13,429 nt of DNA from CAYJRW01 sp964372865 (GCA_964372865.1 CAYJRW010000014.1:1-13429); one strand, 5' to 3'. Shown: positions 5,818 through 13,186, numbered from the stretch's first letter. Numbers and translations: made by a program. The notes: generated from the letters alone by a model not told the origin.

Positions 5818-7107
5818 TTATTTTTTAATTTTTAATTTTCGTTTTATCTCACCTACCACCTTTCCCAATTGCAGTGTCTCTTGCTTGCCAAAAGCCATAT
5901 CCCTTATGATAATAGTTTCATCCAATGCCTCTTTTTGCCCGAGAATCAAAGCGTACTTCACTCCAATCTTATTGGCTCTGGCTAATTGAACCTTTAAAGA
6001 ATCGCGTCCGAATGATTCTGCGACCAAGATTTTTTCCTTTCTGAAGTCCTCTAAAAGTTTCAGGCATTTTCTTTTGCCCAGATTTCCCAATTGTGCCAAA
6101 AAAACTTTTGGCTGAGGGGTCTCTGGAAGTCTAATGTTTCTTTCTTTCATTAAAGCGACAATCCGTTCAACACCTGCAGCTCCTCCAACAGCCGGCGCCT
6201 CTCTGCCGCCTAACAGCTTTACCAAGACATCATACCTTCCTCCTCCAACCAAAGCCCCCTGACTTTTTCTTTCAGCTCCTTCTGGAAAAAATTCAAAAAC
6301 GGTCTTAGTGTAATAATCGAGGCCTCGCACCAAGTGCGGATTCAGAGTATAATTAAGCTCTATTCCGTCCAAAAACTCCAACACCTCTTTAAAGTGATTG
6401 TGGCATTCCTCGCAAAGATGGTCAATGGACTGAGGCGCTTGAGATACAACCTGGCCGCATTTTTCTTCTTTGCAGTCCAAAATCCTTAAAGGATTTTCCC
6501 TGAGCCGCCTGCGGCAATCAGAACATAAGGCCTGCTCCCGCGACCTGAAATAGCTTGTCAGAAGTTTTTTATAGTAAGGCCGGCACTGACTATCTCCTAT
6601 ACTGTTTATTTCAACAATAAGATTTTTGAGTCGGAGTTCTTCTAAAATATTGGAAAAAATCTGGATAATTTGCACGTCTATTATCGGCCCCTGTTCTCCG
6701 ATGCTCTCAAAACCGAACTGCCAGAACTGGCGAAGGCGGCCGGATTGAGGCGTCTCGTGGCGGAAAACAGGTCCAAAATGCCAAAGCTTGACGGGCTGGG
6801 GAAGATTGAACATGCCGTGTTCAATGTAGGACCTTGTAATCCCCGGTGTCCATTCTGGCCTCAGGGTTAAAGAATCGCCGCCTCTGGTTTTAACGGTAAA
6901 CATTTGTTTCTGGACGATATCTGTGGATAAACCCGTTCCCTTTGAAAAGAGGTCTGTCTCTTCCAAGACCGGCGTGTCAATTTTCTCAAAGCCGTAAAAA
7001 GCGGCCATGGTCTGAGCAGCATTGTAGGCCTTTTGAAAATATTTCTGCTCTTCAGGCAAAATATCGTGCATGCCCAGAGGCCTCTGAAACTTTGGTTTTT
7101 TTGCCAT
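5818..7107 (-). CDS. hisS: Histidyl-tRNA synthetase
   Basis: HisRS, a class II enzyme, charges tRNA-His in the cytoplasm. The 429 residues hold motif 2 (FRHETPQSGRLRQFWQFGFE, 115-134) with R116, Q130 and E134, the histidine loop VRGLDYYTKTVFEFF (260-274) with catalytic R261, and motif 3 around VGGAAGVERI (307-316). The C-terminal anticodon-binding domain covers about 333-425. A Cys-rich insert (C195, C198, C212, C217, C232, C235) may bind metal. The conserved EGT near position 85-87 is EWT here (Trp86). I start at 7107 (MAKKPKFQRPLGMHDILPEE), 2 nt after lepB. A longer in-frame start at 7206 would add 33 unrelated residues lying wholly over lepB. Confidence 0.95.
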   Translation of the reverse strand: MAKKPKFQRPLGMHDILPEEQKYFQKAYNAAQTMAAFYGFEKIDTPVLEETDLFSKGTGLSTDIVQKQMFTVKTRGGDSLTLRPEWTPGITRSYIEHGMFNLPQPVKLWHFGPVFRHETPQSGRLRQFWQFGFESIGEQGPIIDVQIIQIFSNILEELRLKNLIVEINSIGDSQCRPYYKKLLTSYFRSREQALCSDCRRRLRENPLRILDCKEEKCGQVVSQAPQSIDHLCEECHNHFKEVLEFLDGIELNYTLNPHLVRGLDYYTKTVFEFFPEGAERKSQGALVGGGRYDVLVKLLGGREAPAVGGAAGVERIVALMKERNIRLPETPQPKVFLAQLGNLGKRKCLKLLEDFRKEKILVAESFGRDSLKVQLARANKIGVKYALILGQKEALDETIIIRDMAFGKQETLQLGKVVGEIKRKLKIKK

Positions 7108-7109
7108 AG

Positions 7110-7649
7110 TTAATAGCTTGGGGGTTCGATTTTGGCAAGGGCAGCAACTGGCCAAGCCCTGACAAAGACCCTGCCTATAATATTTTCTCTCGGCAAAGGC
7201 CCCCACACTCTCGAGTCAGAAGAAGCAATTCTATTGTCTCCTAAAACAAAATATTCATTTTCTGACAAAGTAATAATTTTGAATTCTCTCTGGTCTGTGT
7301 AAGCCAAGTTGGACAAATACGTTGATTCGTCCAATTGAGCCCCGGAGATTGTCAATTTTCCGTCTTTTATTTCCACGGTTTCTCCGGGAAGCCCGACAAT
7401 TCTCTTAATATATCTTTGGGAAGGCAGGTGGGGATATTTGAAAACAACTACTTCCCCTCTCTGGGGCTCTCTTATACGATAGGAAAGCTGGTCAATAATC
7501 AAATAGTCGCCGGTTCCGAAATTCGGCTCCATTGACTCGCCCTTTACTAAAAACGGCTGAAACAAAAAATAGCGAATAGGCAAAACTATCAGCAAAGCAA
7601 TAACAACTACCTTAGTAATTTCCCAGATAAAAGAAAAAAAGCTTTTCAT
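7110..7649 (-). CDS. lepB: Signal peptidase I
   Basis: LepB removes signal peptides on the outer face of the cytoplasmic membrane using a Ser/Lys dyad. One transmembrane segment (about 11-30) is followed by GESMEPNF with nucleophile Ser39, then RYIKRIVGLPGE with general base Lys82 and VLGDNRIASSDSRVWGPL (about 136-153). The 179 residues are typical of the short single-anchor form. It is the first gene of a unit with hisS, the HIT gene and rpsU. The promoter lies so close that the mRNA would have a leader of about 2 nt, and no Shine-Dalgarno sequence is present. The secreted and anchored proteins downstream on this strand are possible clients only in the general sense. Confidence 0.95.
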   Translation of the reverse strand: MKSFFSFIWEITKVVVIALLIVLPIRYFLFQPFLVKGESMEPNFGTGDYLIIDQLSYRIREPQRGEVVVFKYPHLPSQRYIKRIVGLPGETVEIKDGKLTISGAQLDESTYLSNLAYTDQREFKIITLSENEYFVLGDNRIASSDSRVWGPLPRENIIGRVFVRAWPVAALAKIEPPSY

Positions 7650-7657
7650 ACTCTTTC

Positions 7658-7685
7658 ATTATACTAGGTTTTTTTGGTTTTACAA
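7658..7685 (-). promoter_or_regulatory. Promoter of lepB operon (leaderless type)
   Basis: -10 TATAAT (7658-7663, minus strand), 16-nt spacer, -35 TTGTAA (7680-7685). A start point seven bases past the -10 falls near 7651, leaving about 2 nt before the lepB ATG at 7649. The -35 borders that of the divergent pth promoter. Confidence 0.75.
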
Positions 7686-7701
7686 GGGGCAGTGGTATAA
7701 T
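7674..7701 (+). promoter_or_regulatory. Promoter of pth (leaderless type)
   Basis: -10 TATAAT (7696-7701), 16-nt spacer, weak -35 TTGGTT (7674-7679). The expected start is at or next to A7707, the first base of the pth ATG. It overlaps the divergent lepB promoter in a 57-bp gap. Confidence 0.7.
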
Positions 7702-7706
7702 GGATT

Positions 7707-8237
7707 ATGTTTTTAATTGTTGGCTTGGGCAATCCCGGCAAAAAATTTGAAAAAACGCGGCATAACACCGGCTCAAGAGTGATAGACGAGCTAAAATCTT
7801 TAAATTTGAAAAATGTCATTTTGGCAAAACCGACTACCTTTATGAATGATTCTGGTAAAGCCGTAAAGAAGTTAATTAAAAATTTAAAATTAAAAATTAA
7901 AAATTTAATCCTCGTTCACGACGATTTAGACATACCTTTGGGTAAAATCAGAATTGTCAAAAATCGGGGCGCAGCCGGACACAAAGGAGTGGAGTCAATA
8001 ATTCGAGAGCTAAAAACTAAAGATTTTGTCCGGTTTAGGATTGGAATAAGAAATAAGGAATTAGGAATTAGGAATGTTGATAAGTTTGTTCTAGAGAGGT
8101 TTTCTAAAGAAGAGGAAGAAAATGTTAAAAAAGCAATAAAAAAAACCGCAGAAGCGATTGAATTCTCTCTAAAAGAAGGTTTGGAAAAAACAATGAGTAA
8201 ATACAATAAAGGGGATTCTAATATTTTGACAAGCTGA
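7707..8237 (+). CDS. pth: Peptidyl-tRNA hydrolase, shortened form
   Basis: Pth frees tRNA from peptides dropped by the ribosome. The 176 residues begin FLIVGLGNPG with N9, then RHNTG with catalytic H19, TFMN with N47, VHDDLD with D72, and GHKG (91-94). By position these match E. coli N10, H20, N68 and D93. Two departures stand out: about 20 residues between H19 and N47 are missing relative to E. coli (28 apart instead of 48), and the Asn of GHNG (E. coli N114) is Lys93. Parts of the gene are simple AT-rich repeats: 7872-7909, encoding KLIKNLKLKIKNLI, and a 7-bp tandem repeat at 8056-8075 encoding KELGIRN. The promoter is immediately upstream, giving a likely leaderless mRNA. Confidence 0.93.
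   Translation: MFLIVGLGNPGKKFEKTRHNTGSRVIDELKSLNLKNVILAKPTTFMNDSGKAVKKLIKNLKLKIKNLILVHDDLDIPLGKIRIVKNRGAAGHKGVESIIRELKTKDFVRFRIGIRNKELGIRNVDKFVLERFSKEEEENVKKAIKKTAEAIEFSLKEGLEKTMSKYNKGDSNILTS
7872..7909. repeat. AT-only simple repeat inside pth
   Basis: Runs of the unit AATTAAAA/TTTAAAATT within pth, coding for lysine/leucine/isoleucine-rich sequence. A reverse-strand copy of the same motif forms the last codons of hisS (5818-5839, encoding KLKIKK). It looks like simple-sequence expansion tolerated in frame. Confidence 0.6.
8056..8075. repeat. 7-bp tandem repeat inside pth
   Basis: AGGAATT repeated nearly three times (8056-8075). Since 7 is not a multiple of 3, each unit is read in a different frame. 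It encodes part of the segment between the RIGI strand and VDKFVLERF. Confidence 0.75.
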
Positions 8238-8254
8238 TAATGCTGTATTATAAT
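8226..8254 (+). promoter_or_regulatory. Consensus sigma-70 promoter of mfd (leaderless type)
   Basis: -35 TTGACA (8226-8231), exactly 17 nt, -10 TATAAT (8249-8254): a full match to the housekeeping consensus. The -35 sits inside the last codons of pth. The start point seven bases past the -10 is about 8261, leaving 0-2 nt before the mfd ATG at 8263. Confidence 0.88.
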
Positions 8255-8262
8255 CTATTTGG

Positions 8263-10251
8263 ATGAATTTGCCAAGTAAAAACGCTGTATTGATTGTTTC
8301 TATCACCCCCTACTTTTTGGAAAAGGGCAATTTTTGGTTTGAACAGAATCTAAACCAAATTTTGGCGGCGAGGAAAACGCAGTCCTTCTTTGAAGACAAC
8401 ACACTATTCGTAGAAAAAAACCAGACCTATAATCTTTCCCAATTTTTAAGAAAGCTGGATGAAATGGGTTATGAAAAAGTTTTGCAAGTTTCAGAGCCGG
8501 GCGAGTTCGCTGCTCGCGGCGGAATTGTTGACATTTTCTCCATAAATTACAGCACTGCCTTGCGCATTGAATTCTTTGGCAACAGAATTGAAGAGGTATT
8601 AGAGCTGCCCATAAAAGTCGCAGACGAAGAAAAATCAAAAGAAATTTTAAAAAAGAAGTTAAAATCGCAGAAATTATTTTCCGATTTGAAAGGCTTGAAA
8701 ACAGGAGATTATCTAGTGCATCTTGACCACGGCGTAGGTATTTACAAAGAACAGCGAACTGAGACCTTGCCTCGTGAGATGAGCGGAGCTCAGCGAACAA
8801 TGAACGGCGAACAATATTACGTTTTAGAATATTCTCAAGGTGACAGATTATATGTGCCGGTAGGTTTGGAGAGAAAATTATCAAGATATGTCGGTTTTGC
8901 CGAGCCCAAAATATCACGGCTTGGCAGCCAAGTTTGGCAGAAAACAAAAAGAAAAATTAAAGAAGCGGCTGAAAAATTTGCCAGAGAACTATTGGAAATT
9001 TATGCCAAAAGAGAAGTAGCTCTAAGACCGCCTTATTTGGCAGAAGGTGAAATTGACTCTCATCTGGCATCAAACTTCCACTACCAGGAGACACCAGACC
9101 AGCTTCAAGCTATGGAAGATATAAAAGAGGACTTGGAAAAAGAAGTTCCCATGGACAGAATTGTTTGCGGCGACGTTGGTTTTGGAAAGACAGAAATTGC
9201 CTTAAGAACAATGGTAAAAGCAGTAAATTCCGGGTATCAAACCGCCTTGATTTGCCCCACCACCATCTTGGCTCAACAGCATTTTCAAAATTTTAAAGAA
9301 CGGCTGAAAAAACTGCCACTTAAAACAGCTATATTGTCACGGCTGCAGTCAAAAAAAGAACAAAGAGAAATAGTTGAAAATTTAAAAACCGGTAAAATTG
9401 ATATTGTCGTTGGCACTCACCGCCTCTTGTCAAAAGACATAGAGTTTAAGAATCTGGGATTGCTGGTTATAGACGATGAGCAGAGATTCGGAGTCGGCCA
9501 AAAAGAAAAATTAAAAAAACTTCGCGCCTCAATAGACATTTTATCGCTGTCTGCCACACCAATACCCAGAACCCTTTACTTGTCGCTGTCTTCTTTGAAA
9601 AATATCAGCTTGATTCAAACGCCGCCAGAAGGAAGGCTACCTGTCAAAACTTTTATTTCTCCTTTGAACGAAAAAGTTATAAGGACCTCGATTGAAAACG
9701 AAACTAAAAGAAAAGGGCAAATTTACTATCTGCATAACAGAGTAGAAACAATCGAAATCGCGAAAAAATTTTTGGGAAAGCTGGTTCCCAACTCGCGCTT
9801 AGGTCTAGCTCACGGTCGTCTGAAAGAAAAAGATTTATTAAAAGTTATGGAAGATTTCCAGCAAAAAAAGATAGACGTTCTTGTAGCCACAACCATTATT
9901 GAAAATGGCCTTGACCTGCCCAATGTAAATACATTGATTGTGGCTGATTCAACTAAGCTTGGGCTGGCACAGGCATATCAAATCAGGGGCAGAATCGGCC
10001 GCTCGCACACTCCTGCTTTTGCTTATTTTCTATTCGGCAAACGACTTTCTGAAAAAGCTAAAATGCGGCTCAACGCCTTGAAAGATGCGGAAGAATTAGG
10101 TTCTGGCTACAGAATAGCTCTAAAGGATTTGGAAATACGGGGAGCCGGCAACATATTGGGTAAAGAACAATCTGGCAATATAAACCAGATTGGACTAAAC
10201 CTATATTGCCAAATGCTTTCTGAGGCAATTGAGAAAATGAAAACTAAATGA
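8263..10251 (+). CDS. mfd: Reduced transcription-repair coupling factor Mfd
   Basis: Mfd pushes stalled RNA polymerase off lesions and recruits UvrA. This 662-residue form is far below the usual 1,100 or so. Order: an unrecognised 1-50; a UvrB-like D1b remnant (GQT-like 53-75, PGEFAARGGIVDIFS 79-93, RIEFFG 101-106); the RNA-polymerase-interacting domain (GDYLVHLDHGVGIY 148-161 to LYVPVGLERKLSRYVG 196-211); the relay region (222-262); and a translocase with Walker A GDVGFGKTE (303-311), DDEQ (404-407), SATPIPRT (430-437) and QIRGRIGR (573-580). The TRG region ends EIRGAGNILGKEQSG and the protein stops soon after. Domains D1a/D2, D3 and the C-terminal D7 are absent. The RNA-polymerase domain carries extra residues (about 163-184) coded by GCGAAC repeats. 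The perfect upstream promoter argues that this is the true start. dprA follows after 12 nt. Confidence 0.9.
   Translation: MNLPSKNAVLIVSITPYFLEKGNFWFEQNLNQILAARKTQSFFEDNTLFVEKNQTYNLSQFLRKLDEMGYEKVLQVSEPGEFAARGGIVDIFSINYSTALRIEFFGNRIEEVLELPIKVADEEKSKEILKKKLKSQKLFSDLKGLKTGDYLVHLDHGVGIYKEQRTETLPREMSGAQRTMNGEQYYVLEYSQGDRLYVPVGLERKLSRYVGFAEPKISRLGSQVWQKTKRKIKEAAEKFARELLEIYAKREVALRPPYLAEGEIDSHLASNFHYQETPDQLQAMEDIKEDLEKEVPMDRIVCGDVGFGKTEIALRTMVKAVNSGYQTALICPTTILAQQHFQNFKERLKKLPLKTAILSRLQSKKEQREIVENLKTGKIDIVVGTHRLLSKDIEFKNLGLLVIDDEQRFGVGQKEKLKKLRASIDILSLSATPIPRTLYLSLSSLKNISLIQTPPEGRLPVKTFISPLNEKVIRTSIENETKRKGQIYYLHNRVETIEIAKKFLGKLVPNSRLGLAHGRLKEKDLLKVMEDFQQKKIDVLVATTIIENGLDLPNVNTLIVADSTKLGLAQAYQIRGRIGRSHTPAFAYFLFGKRLSEKAKMRLNALKDAEELGSGYRIALKDLEIRGAGNILGKEQSGNINQIGLNLYCQMLSEAIEKMKTK
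8754..8812. repeat. GCGAAC-rich repeat segment inside mfd
   Basis: GCGAAC occurs at 8754-8759, 8793-8798 and 8807-8812, and a palindrome TGAGC-GGA-GCTCA (8780-8792) abuts the second. The stretch encodes QRTETLPREMSGAQRTMNGE, a segment about 8-9 residues longer than in the Mfd sequences I remember from E. coli and B. subtilis. The palindrome-GCGAAC layout matches 5232-5252. Confidence 0.65.
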
Positions 10252-10263
10252 TAAAGTCAAGAA

Positions 10264-11139
10264 ATGGCAGAAGATATAAAAGTTATTGGCATCGGAGATG
10301 AAAATTATCCAAAACCTTTGAAAGAAATCAAAGATGCGCCAAAAACCCTTTATTATCGAGGAGAACTAAGATCAGAAGAAACTTGTTTTGCCGTGGTTGG
10401 AACAAGGATGGCTTCAAATTATGGACAACAAACAGCTTTTGAGATTTCAGGCGATCTGGCAGAAGCTGGCTTAACCATTGTCTCTGGCTTTGCTCCGGGC
10501 ATTGACACCTTCGCCCACGAGTCGGTCATAGAAAGAAAAAAAAGAACAATTGCTGTTTTAGGAACCGGGCTTGATGAAAAAAGCATTTATCCTCGCTCAA
10601 ACTTGGAATTAGTAAAAAATATTTTGGCAACAGGCGGTTGTCTGATTTCAGAATACGAGCCCGGAACCAGAGGCACAAAATTTACTTTTCCTCAAAGAAA
10701 CCGGATTGTTTCCGGGATTTCCTTGGGAGTTTTGGTGGTTGAGGCAAAACAGCGTTCAGGCGCCTTGATTACGGCTGATTTGGCAAAGCGTCAAGGCAGA
10801 AAGGTCTTTGCCATTCCAGGACAAATTCACTCTTCAAATTCAAGAGGGCCTCACAGCTTAATAAAAAATGGGGCGAAATTAGTTGAATCGGCAAACGACA
10901 TCTTATCAGCACTCAACCTTAATCTATCGACTTACGATGTCGCTAGGTTGATAGAGGGAGAGAATGAGGAAGAAGAAACGGTTTTAAGCGCGTTGAAAGA
11001 AGAAGCGGCGCATATTGACAAAATTATTGAGAAAACAAAGCTTTCCGCCCCAGAAGTTGCGAGCTTACTTGCCATTTTGGAAATAAAAGGTAAAGTAAGA
11101 AACTTGGGAGGAAACATCTATGCAATTGGTTCTGGTTGA
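10264..11139 (+). CDS. dprA: DNA processing protein DprA/Smf
   Basis: DprA binds incoming single-stranded DNA during natural transformation and loads RecA. The 291 residues hold a Rossmann-like core: VVGTRMASNYG (44-54), VSGFAPGIDTFAHE (73-86), FPQRNRIVSGIS (142-153), VVEAKQRSGALITA (158-171), RKVFAIPGQ (179-187) and SRGPHSLIKNGA (193-204). A winged-helix-like tail with LIEGENEEEETVLSAL and PEVASLLAILEIKGKVR covers about 229-288. The N-terminal SAM-like domain of longer DprA proteins is missing. The usual GARGID is GFAPGID. It follows mfd by 12 nt with no Shine-Dalgarno sequence, and its last 20 bases overlap topA, so mfd-dprA-topA is probably one unit. No other competence gene is visible here. 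Confidence 0.94.
   Translation: MAEDIKVIGIGDENYPKPLKEIKDAPKTLYYRGELRSEETCFAVVGTRMASNYGQQTAFEISGDLAEAGLTIVSGFAPGIDTFAHESVIERKKRTIAVLGTGLDEKSIYPRSNLELVKNILATGGCLISEYEPGTRGTKFTFPQRNRIVSGISLGVLVVEAKQRSGALITADLAKRQGRKVFAIPGQIHSSNSRGPHSLIKNGAKLVESANDILSALNLNLSTYDVARLIEGENEEEETVLSALKEEAAHIDKIIEKTKLSAPEVASLLAILEIKGKVRNLGGNIYAIGSG
11106..11111 (+). promoter_or_regulatory. Ribosome binding site of topA
   Basis: GGGAGG, 8 nt before the topA ATG at 11120 and inside the end of dprA. It is the best Shine-Dalgarno match in the window and fixes the topA start despite the 20-bp overlap. Confidence 0.85.
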
Positions 11140-13186
11140 AAGCCCGACAAAAGCAAAAACTATTGCCTCATATTTAGGCCCCAAATACCGGGTTCTTTCT
11201 TCTTATGGACATATTCGGGACCTACCTCAAGATAAGTTTGGGATTGATGTGGAAAATGATTTTAAACCAAAGTATATTATCATCCCTAAGGCGAAAAAGA
11301 ATGTGGAAATTTTAAAAGGAGAAGCGAAAAAAGCAGAGCTGGTGATTTTAGGAACCGACAAAGATAGAGAAGGAGAAGCAATCGCCTATCACTTGGCTTA
11401 TCTTTTGGGCCTTAATGGAAAAAAGCCGTATCAAAGGATTGTTTTTCACGAAATTACCAAACATGCGATTGAAGATGCGTTAAAGAACCACAGAAAGATT
11501 GAGATGAATCTGGTTGACGCCCAGCAGGCAAGGAGAGTTTTAGATAGAATAGTTGGCTATAAATTATCGCCTTTTTTGTGGAAAAAAGTTGCCAGAGGGC
11601 TTTCAGCTGGCAGAGTCCAGTCAGTGGCAGTAAGGTTGGTGGTTGAAAGGGAAAGAGAGATAGAAAAATTTGTGCCCCAGGAATATTGGAGTATTGAAGC
11701 ATTACTCAAATCACAAACAGAATTTAAAGCATTATTGGTTAAGAAAGACGGGAAAGTAATTCCAAAACTTGCGATTAAAACAAAAGGACAGGCGGATAAC
11801 ATCTTAAAGGACTTGGAGGGCGCTGAATATACAGTAGCAAATATCGAAAAAAAAGAAGTGCGGAGGAATCCCCTGCCGCCTTTCACCACTTCAACTTTGC
11901 AGCAAGCCTCGTGGCACAGCTTTCGCTGGCCTGCCAAATTAACGATGATGGTGGCCCAGCAGCTTTATGAAGGGGGCTACACAACTTATCACAGAACCGA
12001 CTCTTTAAACCTTTCGAACTTGTCTTTGGGAACTGCAAAAAAGTTCATAGTTAATAACTTTGGAAAAAATTATTATCAATTACGGAAATACAAAACCAAA
12101 TCAAAAGGAGCACAGGAAGCCCATGAAGCCATAAGGCCAACATATTCTGAAAATGCGCCGGAGAAAATTTCCGGGAAATTAAACCAGAATCAGCTAAAGC
12201 TTTATGACTTAATTTGGCGGCGCCTTATCTCATCACAAATGAGCCAAGCAGTTTTTGACTCAACGAGTGTAGACATTTCAGCAAAGAATCCTGCCCCGTA
12301 CCGAACCGAAGGTTCTGATGCAGGATATACTTTTAGAGCGACGGGACAGATTTTAAAGTTTGACGGATTTTTGAAAGTGTATCCAATAAAGTACGAAGAA
12401 ACGGAACTACCGCCTCTTCAAATCAATGAAATTTTAGAATTAATAAAATTAATGCCATCCCAACACTTTACTCAGCCGCCGCCCAGGTACACTGAGGCAA
12501 CTCTAATTAAGTCCTTGGAAGAAAATGGCATTGGCAGGCCTTCTACTTACGCTCCGATTTTATCCACAGTACAGGAAAGAAACTACATTGAAAAAGACGA
12601 GCAAAAAAGATTCAGGCCGACTGAAATCGGAGTTGTAGTTAATGATATTTTAGTTAGTCATTTCCCTGAAATCGTTGATATTAAGTTTACTGCTGAAATG
12701 GAAGAGGATTTGGACAAAATCGCCCAGGGCGAAAGAAAATGGGTTCCAATAATAAAAGAATTTTATACTCCTTTTGAAAAAAACCTACAAAAAAAGTATG
12801 AGGAGGTTTCAAAAAAAGAATTTACGGAAAAGCCGACCGAAAAAATTTGCCCAAAATGCGGCTCTCCCATTTTGATTCGTCTGGGCAGGTTCGGTAAATT
12901 TTACGCCTGCTCAAAATTTCCAAAATGCAAATACACTGAATCCTTAAAAGAAAATGTTTTGGGAATAAAATGCCCCAAGTGCAGAAAAGGGCAAATTACC
13001 GAAAAAAGAACCAAAAAACACAAAATATTCTACGGCTGCGACCAGTTCCCCAAATGCGACTTTGCCCTGTGGGATAAACCCACCGGAAAAAAATGCGAAA
13101 AATGCGACTCGCTGTTGGTAGAAACAAAGAGAAAACAGACAAAATGCTCAAATAAAGAATGTGATTTTATCTTGAAAAAAGAGTAA
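11120..13186 (+). CDS. topA: DNA topoisomerase I
   Basis: TopA relaxes negative supercoils by cutting one strand through a phosphotyrosine. The Toprim domain begins LVLVESPTKAKTIASYLG (E7) and has GTDKDREGEAIAYHL with D80, D82 and E84. LSAGRVQSVAVRLVVERE (161-178) and the active site TTYHRTDS with Tyr290 follow; His291 replaces the Met of E. coli. The C-terminal part holds three four-Cys zinc ribbons, beginning at CPKCGSP (about 605), CPKCRKG (about 640) and CEKCDSL (about 668). At 688 residues it is a normal, slightly compact form. It overlaps dprA by 20 bp in another frame with its own strong ribosome binding site, so it can be translated independently. No intrinsic terminator is visible after the stop. 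Confidence 0.96.
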   Translation: MQLVLVESPTKAKTIASYLGPKYRVLSSYGHIRDLPQDKFGIDVENDFKPKYIIIPKAKKNVEILKGEAKKAELVILGTDKDREGEAIAYHLAYLLGLNGKKPYQRIVFHEITKHAIEDALKNHRKIEMNLVDAQQARRVLDRIVGYKLSPFLWKKVARGLSAGRVQSVAVRLVVEREREIEKFVPQEYWSIEALLKSQTEFKALLVKKDGKVIPKLAIKTKGQADNILKDLEGAEYTVANIEKKEVRRNPLPPFTTSTLQQASWHSFRWPAKLTMMVAQQLYEGGYTTYHRTDSLNLSNLSLGTAKKFIVNNFGKNYYQLRKYKTKSKGAQEAHEAIRPTYSENAPEKISGKLNQNQLKLYDLIWRRLISSQMSQAVFDSTSVDISAKNPAPYRTEGSDAGYTFRATGQILKFDGFLKVYPIKYEETELPPLQINEILELIKLMPSQHFTQPPPRYTEATLIKSLEENGIGRPSTYAPILSTVQERNYIEKDEQKRFRPTEIGVVVNDILVSHFPEIVDIKFTAEMEEDLDKIAQGERKWVPIIKEFYTPFEKNLQKKYEEVSKKEFTEKPTEKICPKCGSPILIRLGRFGKFYACSKFPKCKYTESLKENVLGIKCPKCRKGQITEKRTKKHKIFYGCDQFPKCDFALWDKPTGKKCEKCDSLLVETKRKQTKCSNKECDFILKKE

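Noticed and set aside
7108..7206. A 33-residue N-terminal extension of HisRS
   Set aside because: It lies wholly over lepB codons, has no family resemblance, and the ATG at 7107 gives the expected HisRS N-terminus.
8303..8947. A 214-codon minus-strand frame opposite mfd
   Set aside because: It is antisense to well-conserved Mfd domains, and its predicted protein is Cys/Leu/Arg-rich without any motif.
8263..10251. mfd as a truncated pseudogene
   Set aside because: The frame is intact, all but one motif is canonical, the start has a perfect promoter, and no leftover N- or C-terminal Mfd sequence is visible in the flanks.
11984..12003. His291 beside the TopA active-site Tyr (TYHRTDS instead of TYMRTDS) as an anomaly
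   Set aside because: I recall this residue varying among TopA families, so it did not seem unusual enough to list.
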